Shown here piece after piece: positions 20,035 through 27,783 of a stretch of 64,000 nucleotides of DNA (positions are counted from its first letter, which is position 1; every line of letters begins with the position of its first letter). Source of the stretch: Ruegeria sp. ANG-S4 (lineage in GTDB: Bacteria; Pseudomonadota; Alphaproteobacteria; Rhodobacterales; Rhodobacteraceae). The stretch lies in NCBI RefSeq assembly GCF_000814005.1, contig NZ_JWLK01000005.1, positions 434,001-498,000 on the forward strand. Direction: 5' to 3'. The notes beneath the pieces were generated by a model. It saw only the letters and a list, made by a program, of their open reading frames with translations, searched no databases and was not told where the DNA came from. Made by a program: the position numbers and the translations under genes.

Positions 20035-20810
20035 CAGGCGAGCTCCTTGTTGAATTCGGTTGTGGCCCGGGCCGCTTCGCGCGGGGCAAGGCCATAAAAT
20101 GTCAGTGCGGGGCCATTCAGCTCAGCCGCGGCAAGGTCGGTGGGCAATTTATCAAGATTGGTTGCCAGAACCCGTTGGTTCGGGTGTGACGCATTTTCGA
20201 CAACGGTCACAGGTGTCGTGCGGTCAGCGCCATGCATGATGAGCCGGCCCTGAATGAAACGGGCGGATTTCTTACCCATGTAAATCGCCGCCACCGAACC
20301 CGGTTGCGCCAGCGTGGCCCAATCGTGATTGGCAAACCCTTTCATGTCATGCCCGGTCAGGAACCGAACCGAGGCGTTGCGCCCGCGTCGTGTCAGGCTT
20401 TGACCGATTGCAGAAACGGCGGCTGAGGCGGCAGTGATGCCCGGGACAATCGACCAAGGGATGCCTGCGGCTTGGACGGCTTCGATCTCTTCATCCAAGC
20501 GGCCGAAAACCGTGGGATCGCCCGACTTCAGACGCACGACGCGTTGGCCTTTTCTGGCGTATTCCACCAGCAATGCGTCTATGTCGCCTTGCTGCCACGA
20601 CGGCCCGAAACCGGCTTTGCCAACGTCGATCAAAGCGGCCTTTTTTCCAGCCAGATCAAGAACCGCTTGGCTGATCAAACGGTCATGCAGCACGACATCC
20701 GCCTGCTCGAAAGACAGCAGTGCCTTGACGGTCAGCAGGTCCGGGTCGCCGGGGCCTGCACCGACAAAGTCGACATGTCCTTTGTCACCTGATGTGTTTC
20801 CAAGCTGCAT
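20034..20810 (-). CDS. cobA: Uroporphyrinogen-III C-methyltransferase
   Basis: This 258-residue SAM-dependent methyltransferase converts uroporphyrinogen III to precorrin-2, the precursor of sirohaem for sulfite reductase. The glycine-rich VGAGPGDPDLLTVKA motif is at residues 16-30, VVRLKSGDPTVFGR near residue 92, and VPGITAASAA near residue 122. It lacks the dehydrogenase/ferrochelatase module of multifunctional CysG, so sirohaem completion needs another gene outside the window. It leads the five-gene operon and is divergent from the Lrp/AsnC gene across 145 bases. Confidence 0.93.
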   Translation of the reverse strand: MQLGNTSGDKGHVDFVGAGPGDPDLLTVKALLSFEQADVVLHDRLISQAVLDLAGKKAALIDVGKAGFGPSWQQGDIDALLVEYARKGQRVVRLKSGDPTVFGRLDEEIEAVQAAGIPWSIVPGITAASAAVSAIGQSLTRRGRNASVRFLTGHDMKGFANHDWATLAQPGSVAAIYMGKKSARFIQGRLIMHGADRTTPVTVVENASHPNQRVLATNLDKLPTDLAAAELNGPALTFYGLAPREAARATTEFNKELA

Positions 20811-20955
20811 TTTTCAGGTCTCGAAGTTGGTTTGACTTGAGGTTCAATATAGGAAATATTCCCACCAATGCGCCATAATGCGCGACAAATAAGAACGCAT
20901 GTTCCTGTTTTTGGCAAAGCCGGAACATTGGTTTCGAAACGAGAAGGAAAATGGA

Positions 20956-21435
20956 ATGTCGGTGCGAATAGACGCCACAGACCGGAAAATTCTGGCCGAG
21001 CTTCAACGCGATGCCAGCCAATCCCTGGACGAAATTGCGGCTCAGGTCGGCAGTTCCAAAACACCGGTTTGGAATCGAATTCGAAAGTTAAAAAGCGCGG
21101 GTATCATAGGTCAGCAAACGGTTCTGCTGGATGCCGAGGCGTTGGGGTTTGAGGCCACGTTCTTTGTTTTGATCCGCACGTCGGAACATGAAGCTGACTG
21201 GCAGCGCAAGTTCCTGAAGGCCCTGCGCGATCGCCCCGAAGTGCAAGAGGCACATCGGCTTGCTGGCGACATCGATTATATTCTGAAGGTCCGCGTGAAA
21301 AACGCACGGGCTTATGATGCGTTCTACCAAAAACTGATTTCTGAAGTGCGGGTCCACAACGTGACCGCACTGCTGTCAATGGAAGAGATAAAGTCCACAA
21401 CGATGCTGCCGCTCAAAAGCCTGGTGGACGGTTGA
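20956..21435 (+). CDS. Lrp/AsnC family transcriptional regulator
   Basis: This 159-residue regulator has the N-terminal winged helix (ATDRKILAELQRDASQSLDEIAAQ, written here in part: ATDRKILAELQRD) and the C-terminal RAM ligand-binding domain from about residue 65. The ATG at 20956 is preceded by GAAGGAAA; an earlier ATG at 20899 would add an unrelated leader. It is divergent from cobA and likely regulates the sulfate operon, perhaps in response to a sulfur amino acid. That assignment rests on position only. The P450 gene converges 14 bases after its stop. Confidence 0.88.
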   Translation: MSVRIDATDRKILAELQRDASQSLDEIAAQVGSSKTPVWNRIRKLKSAGIIGQQTVLLDAEALGFEATFFVLIRTSEHEADWQRKFLKALRDRPEVQEAHRLAGDIDYILKVRVKNARAYDAFYQKLISEVRVHNVTALLSMEEIKSTTMLPLKSLVDG

Positions 21436-21449
21436 TTTGCCGCCGAAGC

Positions 21450-22631
21450 TCAGGCCGTCACCATCAACCGGGTCAGGCCATGAAAATGATAGGTGTCTGA
21501 ATATTCAGGGTTTTGCGTAATCCGCAGGTTGGGGCATTTTTCGAACAGCATCGGCAGTGCAATACGCAGTTCCAGCCGTGCAAGCGGTGCACCGACGCAA
21601 AAGTGCAAACCCGCACCAAAGCTGGTGTTGGCCTCAATCTCGCGGGTTGGATCAAACGTATTTGCGTTTCTCCAGATTGCCGGATCCCGATTGGCCGCGC
21701 CCAGCAGGAGGGCAACCTCATCCCCTCGGGCAAAATGATGGCCGAATAGATCAACCTCTTCATAGGCATAGCGGGTGAATTTATGCAGGGGTGGATCGAA
21801 CCTCAGGATCTCTTCAACCGTTTTGTCGATGGCGCTTTCGGTGAATGCCGATCCGCGAGCACCCAATGCGAGCAGCGTTTTCACGCCGTTTCCAAGGCTA
21901 TGCACGGTGGCCTCGTGCCCAGCATTCAGCAGCAGAATACATGTCGAAATCAACTCGTTCCGGCTCAGTTTCTCACCGTCCTCTTCGGCCTGTATCAGGC
22001 GGGTGATCAAGTCATCCTGCGGGTTATGCCGGCGTTGTTCGATATAAGCTGCCAAAAATTCGGTGAAGTCCTTGGCGGCTTGGGCCGCGATGTCTTCGGT
22101 CTGACGCGTGCGCGAGGCCTGATACATGGCGACCATGGCATGTGACCAGCGCAACAGATCCGGCGCCATACCCTCGGGCACGCCAAGTAGGCGGCAAATC
22201 GTGACCACCGGAACATGCGTGCAATAGGCTTGCAGAAGGTCGAATGGTTCAGAGGGAAAATCATTGATCAGGTCATCGCACAGTTGGGCGATATCGGGTT
22301 CCATCGCTGATATCGCCCGCGACGTGAACGCCCTGAGAACCAACGCGCGCAATCGCGTGTGTCGGGGCGGCTCCAGCTCCAGCATCGAATGTGCCTCGAT
22401 CGTCAGCCAGGGGGCCAAATGCGCCGGGCCATTTGTTGCGAGTTCAGGCGGGATCTCGCGCCCGAACCGCCTGTCCCGCAACAGCGCGCTGACGGCACGA
22501 TGAGACACCGCCGCAACCATGCCGTAATCGTCCCAATAGAACAGATCGCCCTGCGCCCGCGCCCGGTCGTAGAACGGGTATGGGTTCTGGATAAAAGCGG
22601 GATCGGTCGGGGATTGCTTCAGCGTCTGCAT
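21450..22631 (-). CDS. Cytochrome P450 (soluble bacterial class I)
   Basis: This P450 of about 393 residues shows the haem-binding FGAGLHFCVGAPLARLE signature near the C-terminus, the ExxR motif in EEILRFDPP, and the I-helix LLLNAGHEATVHSLGNG. In the I helix the usual oxygen-activating threonine (AGxET) is replaced by alanine, AGHEA then T. No ferredoxin or ferredoxin-reductase gene is adjacent. The start is uncertain: 22631 (ATG) fits the QTLKQSPTDPAFIQNPYPFYDR opening of relatives, but ATG at 22649 or TTG at 22667 are possible and none has a strong ribosome binding site. Substrate unknown. It is divergent from dctB across about 47 bases. Confidence 0.88.
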   Translation of the reverse strand: MQTLKQSPTDPAFIQNPYPFYDRARAQGDLFYWDDYGMVAAVSHRAVSALLRDRRFGREIPPELATNGPAHLAPWLTIEAHSMLELEPPRHTRLRALVLRAFTSRAISAMEPDIAQLCDDLINDFPSEPFDLLQAYCTHVPVVTICRLLGVPEGMAPDLLRWSHAMVAMYQASRTRQTEDIAAQAAKDFTEFLAAYIEQRRHNPQDDLITRLIQAEEDGEKLSRNELISTCILLLNAGHEATVHSLGNGVKTLLALGARGSAFTESAIDKTVEEILRFDPPLHKFTRYAYEEVDLFGHHFARGDEVALLLGAANRDPAIWRNANTFDPTREIEANTSFGAGLHFCVGAPLARLELRIALPMLFEKCPNLRITQNPEYSDTYHFHGLTRLMVTA

Positions 22632-22678
22632 GCGCCGCACACTTGCCATCAGGCGCGGTGAATGCAAGACCCTAGATC

Positions 22679-24412
22679 ATGCAACGGGTTTTCGTCATTT
22701 CAGGTTTTCTGTGCGCGGTCGCAATTTTGTCCGCTGCGGTGTGGACCTATGGCTATCGTCAGGCTTTGACGCAACTCAGCCAAAAGGCAGAGGCCGATTT
22801 GGAACTGGCCGCTGACCGATTGAGCACGCAAATGCAGGTCTATCAGGAATTGGCGGTTCTGATGGCGAACCACCCGGTCCTGCGCGATCTGCAGACACCG
22901 GCGCAGCGACGCGTGGCCGAAATCGTTTTGCTGGATGTGGCTGACAAAACAGCCGCGGTGAATGTGATGTACATGGATCAGGGCGGTCAGGTTCTTGCAT
23001 CTGCACAGCCCGTCGCGCGGACCAGCATGGCCGACCACCCGGCTTTCATGCGCGCCATGCAGGGGGCGATGGGCAGCGCACATGGCGTTTCGTCAAACAG
23101 CAACGATCGGACCTATTCCTATGCGGCCCCCTCGTTTGGCCCTTCGGGACAGGTTGATGGGGCATTTATGGTCGTGGCCGATGTTCAGGACGTCGAACAA
23201 ACATGGCGCGGCAGTACCGAGGCCGTGTTTTTCACGGACGCGGACGGGGTCGTCTTTATTTCGAACCGGTCCGATCTGCTGTTTTGGCAACGCGATGAAG
23301 GTCAGCAAGGATTGACGCCGCCCAGCGGTGAAAAGGTCGACTTTGCGTCCAACCTTGTTGGTCCGCATGAGTTGTGGAATTTGAACTGGGGGAGATACTT
23401 GCCCAGCCATGCACTGCATTTGATGTTGGACCTTCCCGTCATCGATATGACCGCCGAAGTGCTGGTGGACGTTGCCCCGGCCCGCCGACTGGCCGGGTTG
23501 CAGGCAGCGACGGTCGCCGCGATTTGCCTTGCATTCGGCGCGTTGCTTTTTCTCGCGACCGAGCGGCGGCGTACTTTGGCGCAGGCAAATACGGTGTTGG
23601 AAAGCCGGGTTGCAGAGCGCACGCATGCGCTGACTGCCGCGAACACCGCTCTGCGCCGCGAGATTGCCGAGCGGGAAGAGGCAGAAGCCGCGCTGAAACA
23701 GGCCCAAGCCGATCTCGTTCAGGCGGGTAAGCTGAGTGCATTGGGCAAAATGTCAGCGGGGATCAGCCATGAACTGAACCAGCCGCTGATGGCGATCCGG
23801 CAATTCGCCGACAATGGCTCGGCCTTTCTGGCGCGTGGCAATGAAGGCAAGGCCGGTGAAAATCTGGGCCGGATTTCAGATATGGCAGCGCGTATGGCAC
23901 GGATCATAAAAAACCTGCGTGCCTTCGCGCGAAACGAAAGCGAACCAATGGGTCGCGTTGATCTGGTTCAAGTTCTGAATACCGCTGTTGAATTAACCGA
24001 AACCCGACTGAGTTCTGAAAATGTTGCACTGGATTGGGAGCCGCCAAAGGCTCCGGTCTGGGTCTGGGGCGGCGAAGTTCGACTGGTTCAGGTTTTTGTA
24101 AATCTCATCAGCAACGCGGCCGATGCGATGGTAGACGGGGCGGACGCGAAAGTGACAATCAGATTGTCGCAGCACGGTCGGCCCAAGGTTTCAATCCGTG
24201 ACACGGGCCCCGGAATCGAAGACCCTGATCGCGTGTTCGAGCCCTTTTATACGACCAAAACTGTTGGCAGCTCCGAAGGGATGGGGCTGGGTCTGTCGAT
24301 TTCCTATGGTCTGGTGCAGAGCTTCGGCGGCGACATTCGCGGCGCAAACACACCCGATGGCGCTGAGTTCACCGTTGAACTGGATCCGTGTCCCAAGGAA
24401 CAGGCCGCATGA
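22679..24412 (+). CDS. dctB: DctB-type sensor histidine kinase
   Basis: This 577-residue membrane kinase is built like DctB, the C4-dicarboxylate sensor. TM1 spans about residues 4-24, a periplasmic tandem-PAS-like sensor about residues 30-260, and TM2 about residues 265-290. A coiled coil precedes the kinase core (SALGKMSAGISHELNQPL, phosphoacceptor H). The N, G1 and G2 boxes appear as NLISNAADAM, DTGPGI and GMGLGLSIS. Its stop overlaps the dctD start by 4 bases, and dctPQM follow, so the signal is likely a C4-dicarboxylate. No start-proximal ribosome binding site is strong. Confidence 0.9.
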   Translation: MQRVFVISGFLCAVAILSAAVWTYGYRQALTQLSQKAEADLELAADRLSTQMQVYQELAVLMANHPVLRDLQTPAQRRVAEIVLLDVADKTAAVNVMYMDQGGQVLASAQPVARTSMADHPAFMRAMQGAMGSAHGVSSNSNDRTYSYAAPSFGPSGQVDGAFMVVADVQDVEQTWRGSTEAVFFTDADGVVFISNRSDLLFWQRDEGQQGLTPPSGEKVDFASNLVGPHELWNLNWGRYLPSHALHLMLDLPVIDMTAEVLVDVAPARRLAGLQAATVAAICLAFGALLFLATERRRTLAQANTVLESRVAERTHALTAANTALRREIAEREEAEAALKQAQADLVQAGKLSALGKMSAGISHELNQPLMAIRQFADNGSAFLARGNEGKAGENLGRISDMAARMARIIKNLRAFARNESEPMGRVDLVQVLNTAVELTETRLSSENVALDWEPPKAPVWVWGGEVRLVQVFVNLISNAADAMVDGADAKVTIRLSQHGRPKVSIRDTGPGIEDPDRVFEPFYTTKTVGSSEGMGLGLSISYGLVQSFGGDIRGANTPDGAEFTVELDPCPKEQAA

Positions 24413-25638
24413 CCCGCAAAGTTCTATTGGTCGATGATGACGCCGCCGTGCGTGAGGCTTTGGCGCAAACGCTGGAGCTTGCCGAATACAACCCAGTGTC
24501 GGCGGGTTCGTTCGTCGCCGCCAAGCATCACATTCGGCGCGATTTCGATGGTGTCATAATATCGGATATCCGAATGCCGGGCCGCGACGGGTTTCATCTG
24601 CTGAACTTTGCCCGCGAAGTCGACCCGGACCTGCCGGTCATTTTGCTGACGGGCGAGGGTGACATTCCTATGGCGGTGCAGGCAATGGGGCAGGGTGCCT
24701 TTGATTTCCTGGAAAAACCCTGCGCGGCCGAAGATCTTTTGTCGGTTCTCAGACGTGCTTTGGCTGCGCGGATCGACGTGCTGAACGAGCGTCGACAGAA
24801 GCGGGAGCTGGAGCGTGGTGACCCGGCAGCGCGTTTACTGTTCGGTCTTTCGCAAAAGGCGGAAGACTTGCGTGCCCGCGTGCGTTCTGTTGCTCCGACA
24901 CGGGCCGAGGTGTTGGTGACAGGTCCAGTGGGCAGCGGGATTTCCAAGGTCGCTGAAGTGGTGCATCTGATGTCATCAGATGGGCAGGGACCATTCGTAA
25001 AGCGGCCAGCCGCCGGCCTGACAACAGGGGACTTGGTGCAAAGCTGCGAAGATGCGGCAGGCGGATCATTGTTTCTGGACGAAGTGTCTGCGATGCCAGA
25101 CGCAACGCAGTTCGCGGCATTGGACATGATCGAGCAGGGATCGCCCGCACGCATCATCGCGGGTTCGACCGCTGATCTGACGGAATTGTCCGAAAACGGA
25201 AAGTTCAATGCCGACCTGTTCTATCGACTGGACGTCATGCGGGTTCGCATTCCGTCACTGGCGGAACGACCCGAGGACATTCCGGTCATTTTTCGTCACT
25301 ATGTTGCGCAAGCCGCCGAACAGGCCGGGATCAACGCGCCGGAGATCACGTCGGAACACTTGGCGGCGTTGATGGCGCAGGATTGGCCCGGAAACGCCCG
25401 CTCTTTGATGTCGGCGGCGATGCGCTTTGTTCTGGGCATGCCGGAAGATGCCGCCAAAGCCGCTGATCTGGGACTTAGTGAGCAAATGGCGCGCGTTGAG
25501 CGTTCCTTGCTGATTGCAGCGCTTGGGCGGCACAACGGCAAGGCATCAGATGCCGCCAAAGCGCTAAAGCTGCCGCGAAAAACATTCTATGACAAGTTGG
25601 CCAGATATCAGATCAGACCCGAGGATTACCGCCGATAA
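24409..25638 (+). CDS. dctD: DctD-type response regulator lacking GAFTGA and a normal Walker A
   Basis: The 409-residue product has a receiver domain (residues 1-120; D9, D10, phosphoacceptor D53, K103), an AAA+ domain of NtrC family (about 165-320) and a C-terminal Fis-type helix-turn-helix (NGKASDAAKALKLPRKTFYDKL). The AAA+ domain is degenerate. Walker A reads GPVGSGIS at 172-179, with isoleucine where lysine is expected. About 25-30 residues, including the GAFTGA loop that touches sigma-54, are missing between it and Walker B (GGSLFLDE, 218-225). This resembles Rhodobacter capsulatus NtrC, which lacks GAFTGA and activates sigma-70 polymerase. The ATG at 24409 is coupled to dctB. Confidence 0.88.
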   Translation: MTRKVLLVDDDAAVREALAQTLELAEYNPVSAGSFVAAKHHIRRDFDGVIISDIRMPGRDGFHLLNFAREVDPDLPVILLTGEGDIPMAVQAMGQGAFDFLEKPCAAEDLLSVLRRALAARIDVLNERRQKRELERGDPAARLLFGLSQKAEDLRARVRSVAPTRAEVLVTGPVGSGISKVAEVVHLMSSDGQGPFVKRPAAGLTTGDLVQSCEDAAGGSLFLDEVSAMPDATQFAALDMIEQGSPARIIAGSTADLTELSENGKFNADLFYRLDVMRVRIPSLAERPEDIPVIFRHYVAQAAEQAGINAPEITSEHLAALMAQDWPGNARSLMSAAMRFVLGMPEDAAKAADLGLSEQMARVERSLLIAALGRHNGKASDAAKALKLPRKTFYDKLARYQIRPEDYRR

Positions 25639-25748
25639 GGCCGTATTCGACGGCCATGCCAGAAACGGAGGGTGAAAATCCCGAAGGGTCTGGGACACGG
25701 GAATGTCGCGGTGCGCGATCCGATTGATTCGACTTGGTGATTCGGATG

Positions 25749-25766
25749 TGTGCGGAATTTCGCACA
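25749..25766. promoter_or_regulatory. DctD operator candidate 1
   Basis: TGTGCG-N6-CGCACA, a perfect 6-bp-arm palindrome. It matches the second copy 33 bp away and resembles upstream activator sites of rhizobial dctA. It lies 241 bases before the dctP start. Confidence 0.75.
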
Positions 25767-25781
25767 ATAGCGGTTTTTCGC

Positions 25782-25799
25782 TGTGCGGTTTTTCGCACA
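25782..25799. promoter_or_regulatory. DctD operator candidate 2
   Basis: A second TGTGCG-N6-CGCACA palindrome. Its centre is 33 bp from that of copy 1, about three helical turns, so dimers on the two sites would lie on the same face of the DNA. Confidence 0.75.
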
Positions 25800-25989
25800 T
25801 TGCCATCAGAGAGAATTTTCGCCGCTGTCGCGATTATCATAACGGTTTGTTAAATAACAGAATATTCATCTTATGGCTGCGGCGAAACAAAACGTTGTGA
25901 CCAGCAGGCTGATTCGCTTCACTGCGCGCAATGCTCGGCGACCCGAGCGTTCAACAGTGATTTCAGAGAAGTCTGGGAGGATGAAACAG
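25800..25989 (+). other. dctPQM leader region, no gene seen
   Basis: Together with 25639-25748 this makes a 351-base gene-free stretch. It is AT-rich around 25835-25875. I see no TGGCAC-N5-TTGC sigma-54 element. A TTGTTA-N17-CTTATG pair near 25847-25876 could be a weak sigma-70 promoter. Nothing else is recognisable. Confidence 0.4.
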
Positions 25990-26991
25990 ATGAAATTCCT
26001 GACCACCGCTGCCACCGCATTGGCCCTGTCGGTTACCGCGACCGCCGGGTTCGCAGCCTGCGAAGATGGCGAAATCGTCGTCAAGTTCGCGCATGTGACC
26101 AATACCGACAAGCACCCCAAAGGCATTGCAGCCTCGTTGCTGGAACAGCGGGTAAACGACGAAATGCAGGGCGTGATGTGCATGGAGGTTTATCCGAACT
26201 CGACGCTCTACAATGACGACAAGGTTCTTGAGGCGATGTTGCAGGGCGATGTTCAGCTGGCCGCACCGTCGCTGTCGAAGTTCGAAAAATTCACCAAACA
26301 GTTCCGCCTGTTTGACCTGCCCTTCATGTTCAAGAACATCGATGCCGTGGATGCATTCCAGGCGTCGGACGCCGGACAGGCAATGAAGGACAGCATGCAG
26401 CGCCGTGGACTGCAGGGATTGGCGTTCTGGCACAATGGCATGAAGCAGATGTCAGCGAACAAGCCTTTGGTTGATCCGACCGACGCGGATGGGCTGAAGT
26501 TCCGCGTTCAGTCGTCGGATGTTCTGGTTGCGCAGATGGAAGCTATCGGGGGCAGCCCGCAGAAAATGGCATTCTCGGAAGTGTATGGCGCGTTGCAGCA
26601 GGGCGTTGTGGACGGGCAGGAAAACACCTGGTCGAATATCTACGGCAAGAAATTCTTCGAAGTGCAGGACGGTATCACCGAGACCAACCACGGTATCATC
26701 GACTATCTGGTTGTGACCTCGGTCGATTGGCTGGACAGCCTGGACCCTGAAGTTCGCGATCAGTTTACGACTATTCTGGCCGAAGTGACCGAACAGCGGA
26801 ACAAGGAAGCCTTTGCCGTGAACGAAGCGGCCAAAGCCTCGATCACAGACGCAGGCGGTATCATCCGTGATCTGAACCCCGAACAGCGTCAGGCCTGGGT
26901 TGATGCGATGAAGCCCGTCTGGGACAAATTTGCTGACGATGTTGGTCAGGACAAGATTGACGCCGCTCAGGCGATCAACGCCGGGTTCTGA
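25990..26991 (+). CDS. dctP: TRAP transporter C4-dicarboxylate-binding protein
   Basis: This 333-residue periplasmic binding protein captures C4-dicarboxylates (malate, succinate, fumarate) for the DctQM permease. A Sec signal peptide covers residues 1-22 with cleavage after GFA. The family core follows: FAHVTNTDKHPKGIAA, then FRVQSSDVLVAQMEAIGG near residue 165, whose arginine binds the substrate carboxylate. The WSNIYGKKFFEVQ stretch is typical of DctP. I chose the ATG at 25990, which gives a 9-nt spacing from GGGAGG and a compact signal peptide; the ATG at 25981 touches that motif. DctB, DctD and two operators lie upstream. Confidence 0.93.
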   Translation: MKFLTTAATALALSVTATAGFAACEDGEIVVKFAHVTNTDKHPKGIAASLLEQRVNDEMQGVMCMEVYPNSTLYNDDKVLEAMLQGDVQLAAPSLSKFEKFTKQFRLFDLPFMFKNIDAVDAFQASDAGQAMKDSMQRRGLQGLAFWHNGMKQMSANKPLVDPTDADGLKFRVQSSDVLVAQMEAIGGSPQKMAFSEVYGALQQGVVDGQENTWSNIYGKKFFEVQDGITETNHGIIDYLVVTSVDWLDSLDPEVRDQFTTILAEVTEQRNKEAFAVNEAAKASITDAGGIIRDLNPEQRQAWVDAMKPVWDKFADDVGQDKIDAAQAINAGF

Positions 26992-27044
26992 TCCGGTAAC
27001 AAAGCCGCGCATCCGGGGACTGGGGAGTTATCGATGCGCAGGCC

Positions 27045-27069
27045 GGGCGGGCCGTAGATTGGCCCGCCC
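27045..27069 (+). promoter_or_regulatory. Intercistronic hairpin between dctP and dctQ
   Basis: GGGCGGGCC pairs perfectly with GGCCCGCCC over a 7-base loop and has no T-tract. Such hairpins after a binding-protein gene often stabilise the upstream message, so more DctP than permease is made. Confidence 0.6.
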
Positions 27070-27105
27070 CAACTACTCTCATCAAGAAAATGCGGGGACA
27101 GAGAG

Positions 27106-27783
27106 ATGTCTGGTGCGAAACCCGGCTCTGGCGGGCTGGTCGACCATATCGAAGAGACAATGATCGCGCTGCTGTTGGGGCTGATGACTGTTGTCACCTT
27201 TGCCAACGTGATCGCGCGATTTGTGTTTAACTCCAATATCCTTTGGGCGCTTGAACTGACGGTTTTCACCTTTGGCTGGCTGGTGCTTCTGGGTGCGTCT
27301 TATGCGGTCAAAAAGCATGCTCATCTGGGTGTGGATGCGATCCTGAACATGCTGGCACCTGCGCCGCGCCGTATTCTGGCGCTGATCGCGGTTGCCTGCT
27401 GTCTGGTGTTTTCACTGCTTTTGCTCAAGGGATCTTATGACTATTGGGCCGTGTTTGCAGACCTGCCGCCGACCTCGGGTCGCTGGTTCCCAACCGGTTT
27501 TGACGAAACTGCGCGCAGCCAGAGCTTCTATGAGGTCGACGATATTCCGATGGTCGCACCGCTGCGGTTCCTGGAAGACCTGATCAATTACGGCGAAGGC
27601 TACGAGAAAATTCCGAAGGTCATTCCTTACCTCGTGCTGCCGGTGTCGATGCTGCTGCTGGTGATCCGCTTTTCGCAGGTTGCCGTGCAGATCTGGCGCG
27701 GCGAGACCGACCGCCTTGTCGCCAGCCACGAAGTCGAAGACGAGATCGAAGAAGTTCGGGCGCAGCAGGGGGAGCATAACTGA
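27106..27783 (+). CDS. dctQ: TRAP transporter small membrane subunit
   Basis: DctQ is the four-helix small permease subunit that pairs with DctM. The 225-residue protein has hydrophobic segments at about residues 20-40, 50-70, 85-110 and 180-200. The LWALELTVFTFGWLVLLGASY region is typical. It is longer than the common 160-190 residues because of a polar insert around residues 115-170, which includes SGRWFPTGFDE. A ribosome binding site (GGGGACAG) precedes the ATG. Its stop and the dctM start share one base (TGATG), so the two membrane subunits are made together. Confidence 0.9.
   Translation: MSGAKPGSGGLVDHIEETMIALLLGLMTVVTFANVIARFVFNSNILWALELTVFTFGWLVLLGASYAVKKHAHLGVDAILNMLAPAPRRILALIAVACCLVFSLLLLKGSYDYWAVFADLPPTSGRWFPTGFDETARSQSFYEVDDIPMVAPLRFLEDLINYGEGYEKIPKVIPYLVLPVSMLLLVIRFSQVAVQIWRGETDRLVASHEVEDEIEEVRAQQGEHN

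Noticed and set aside
25639-25989. Sigma-54 promoter for dctPQM
   Set aside because: I searched by eye for TGGCAC-N5-TTGC and variants between the operators and dctP and found none.
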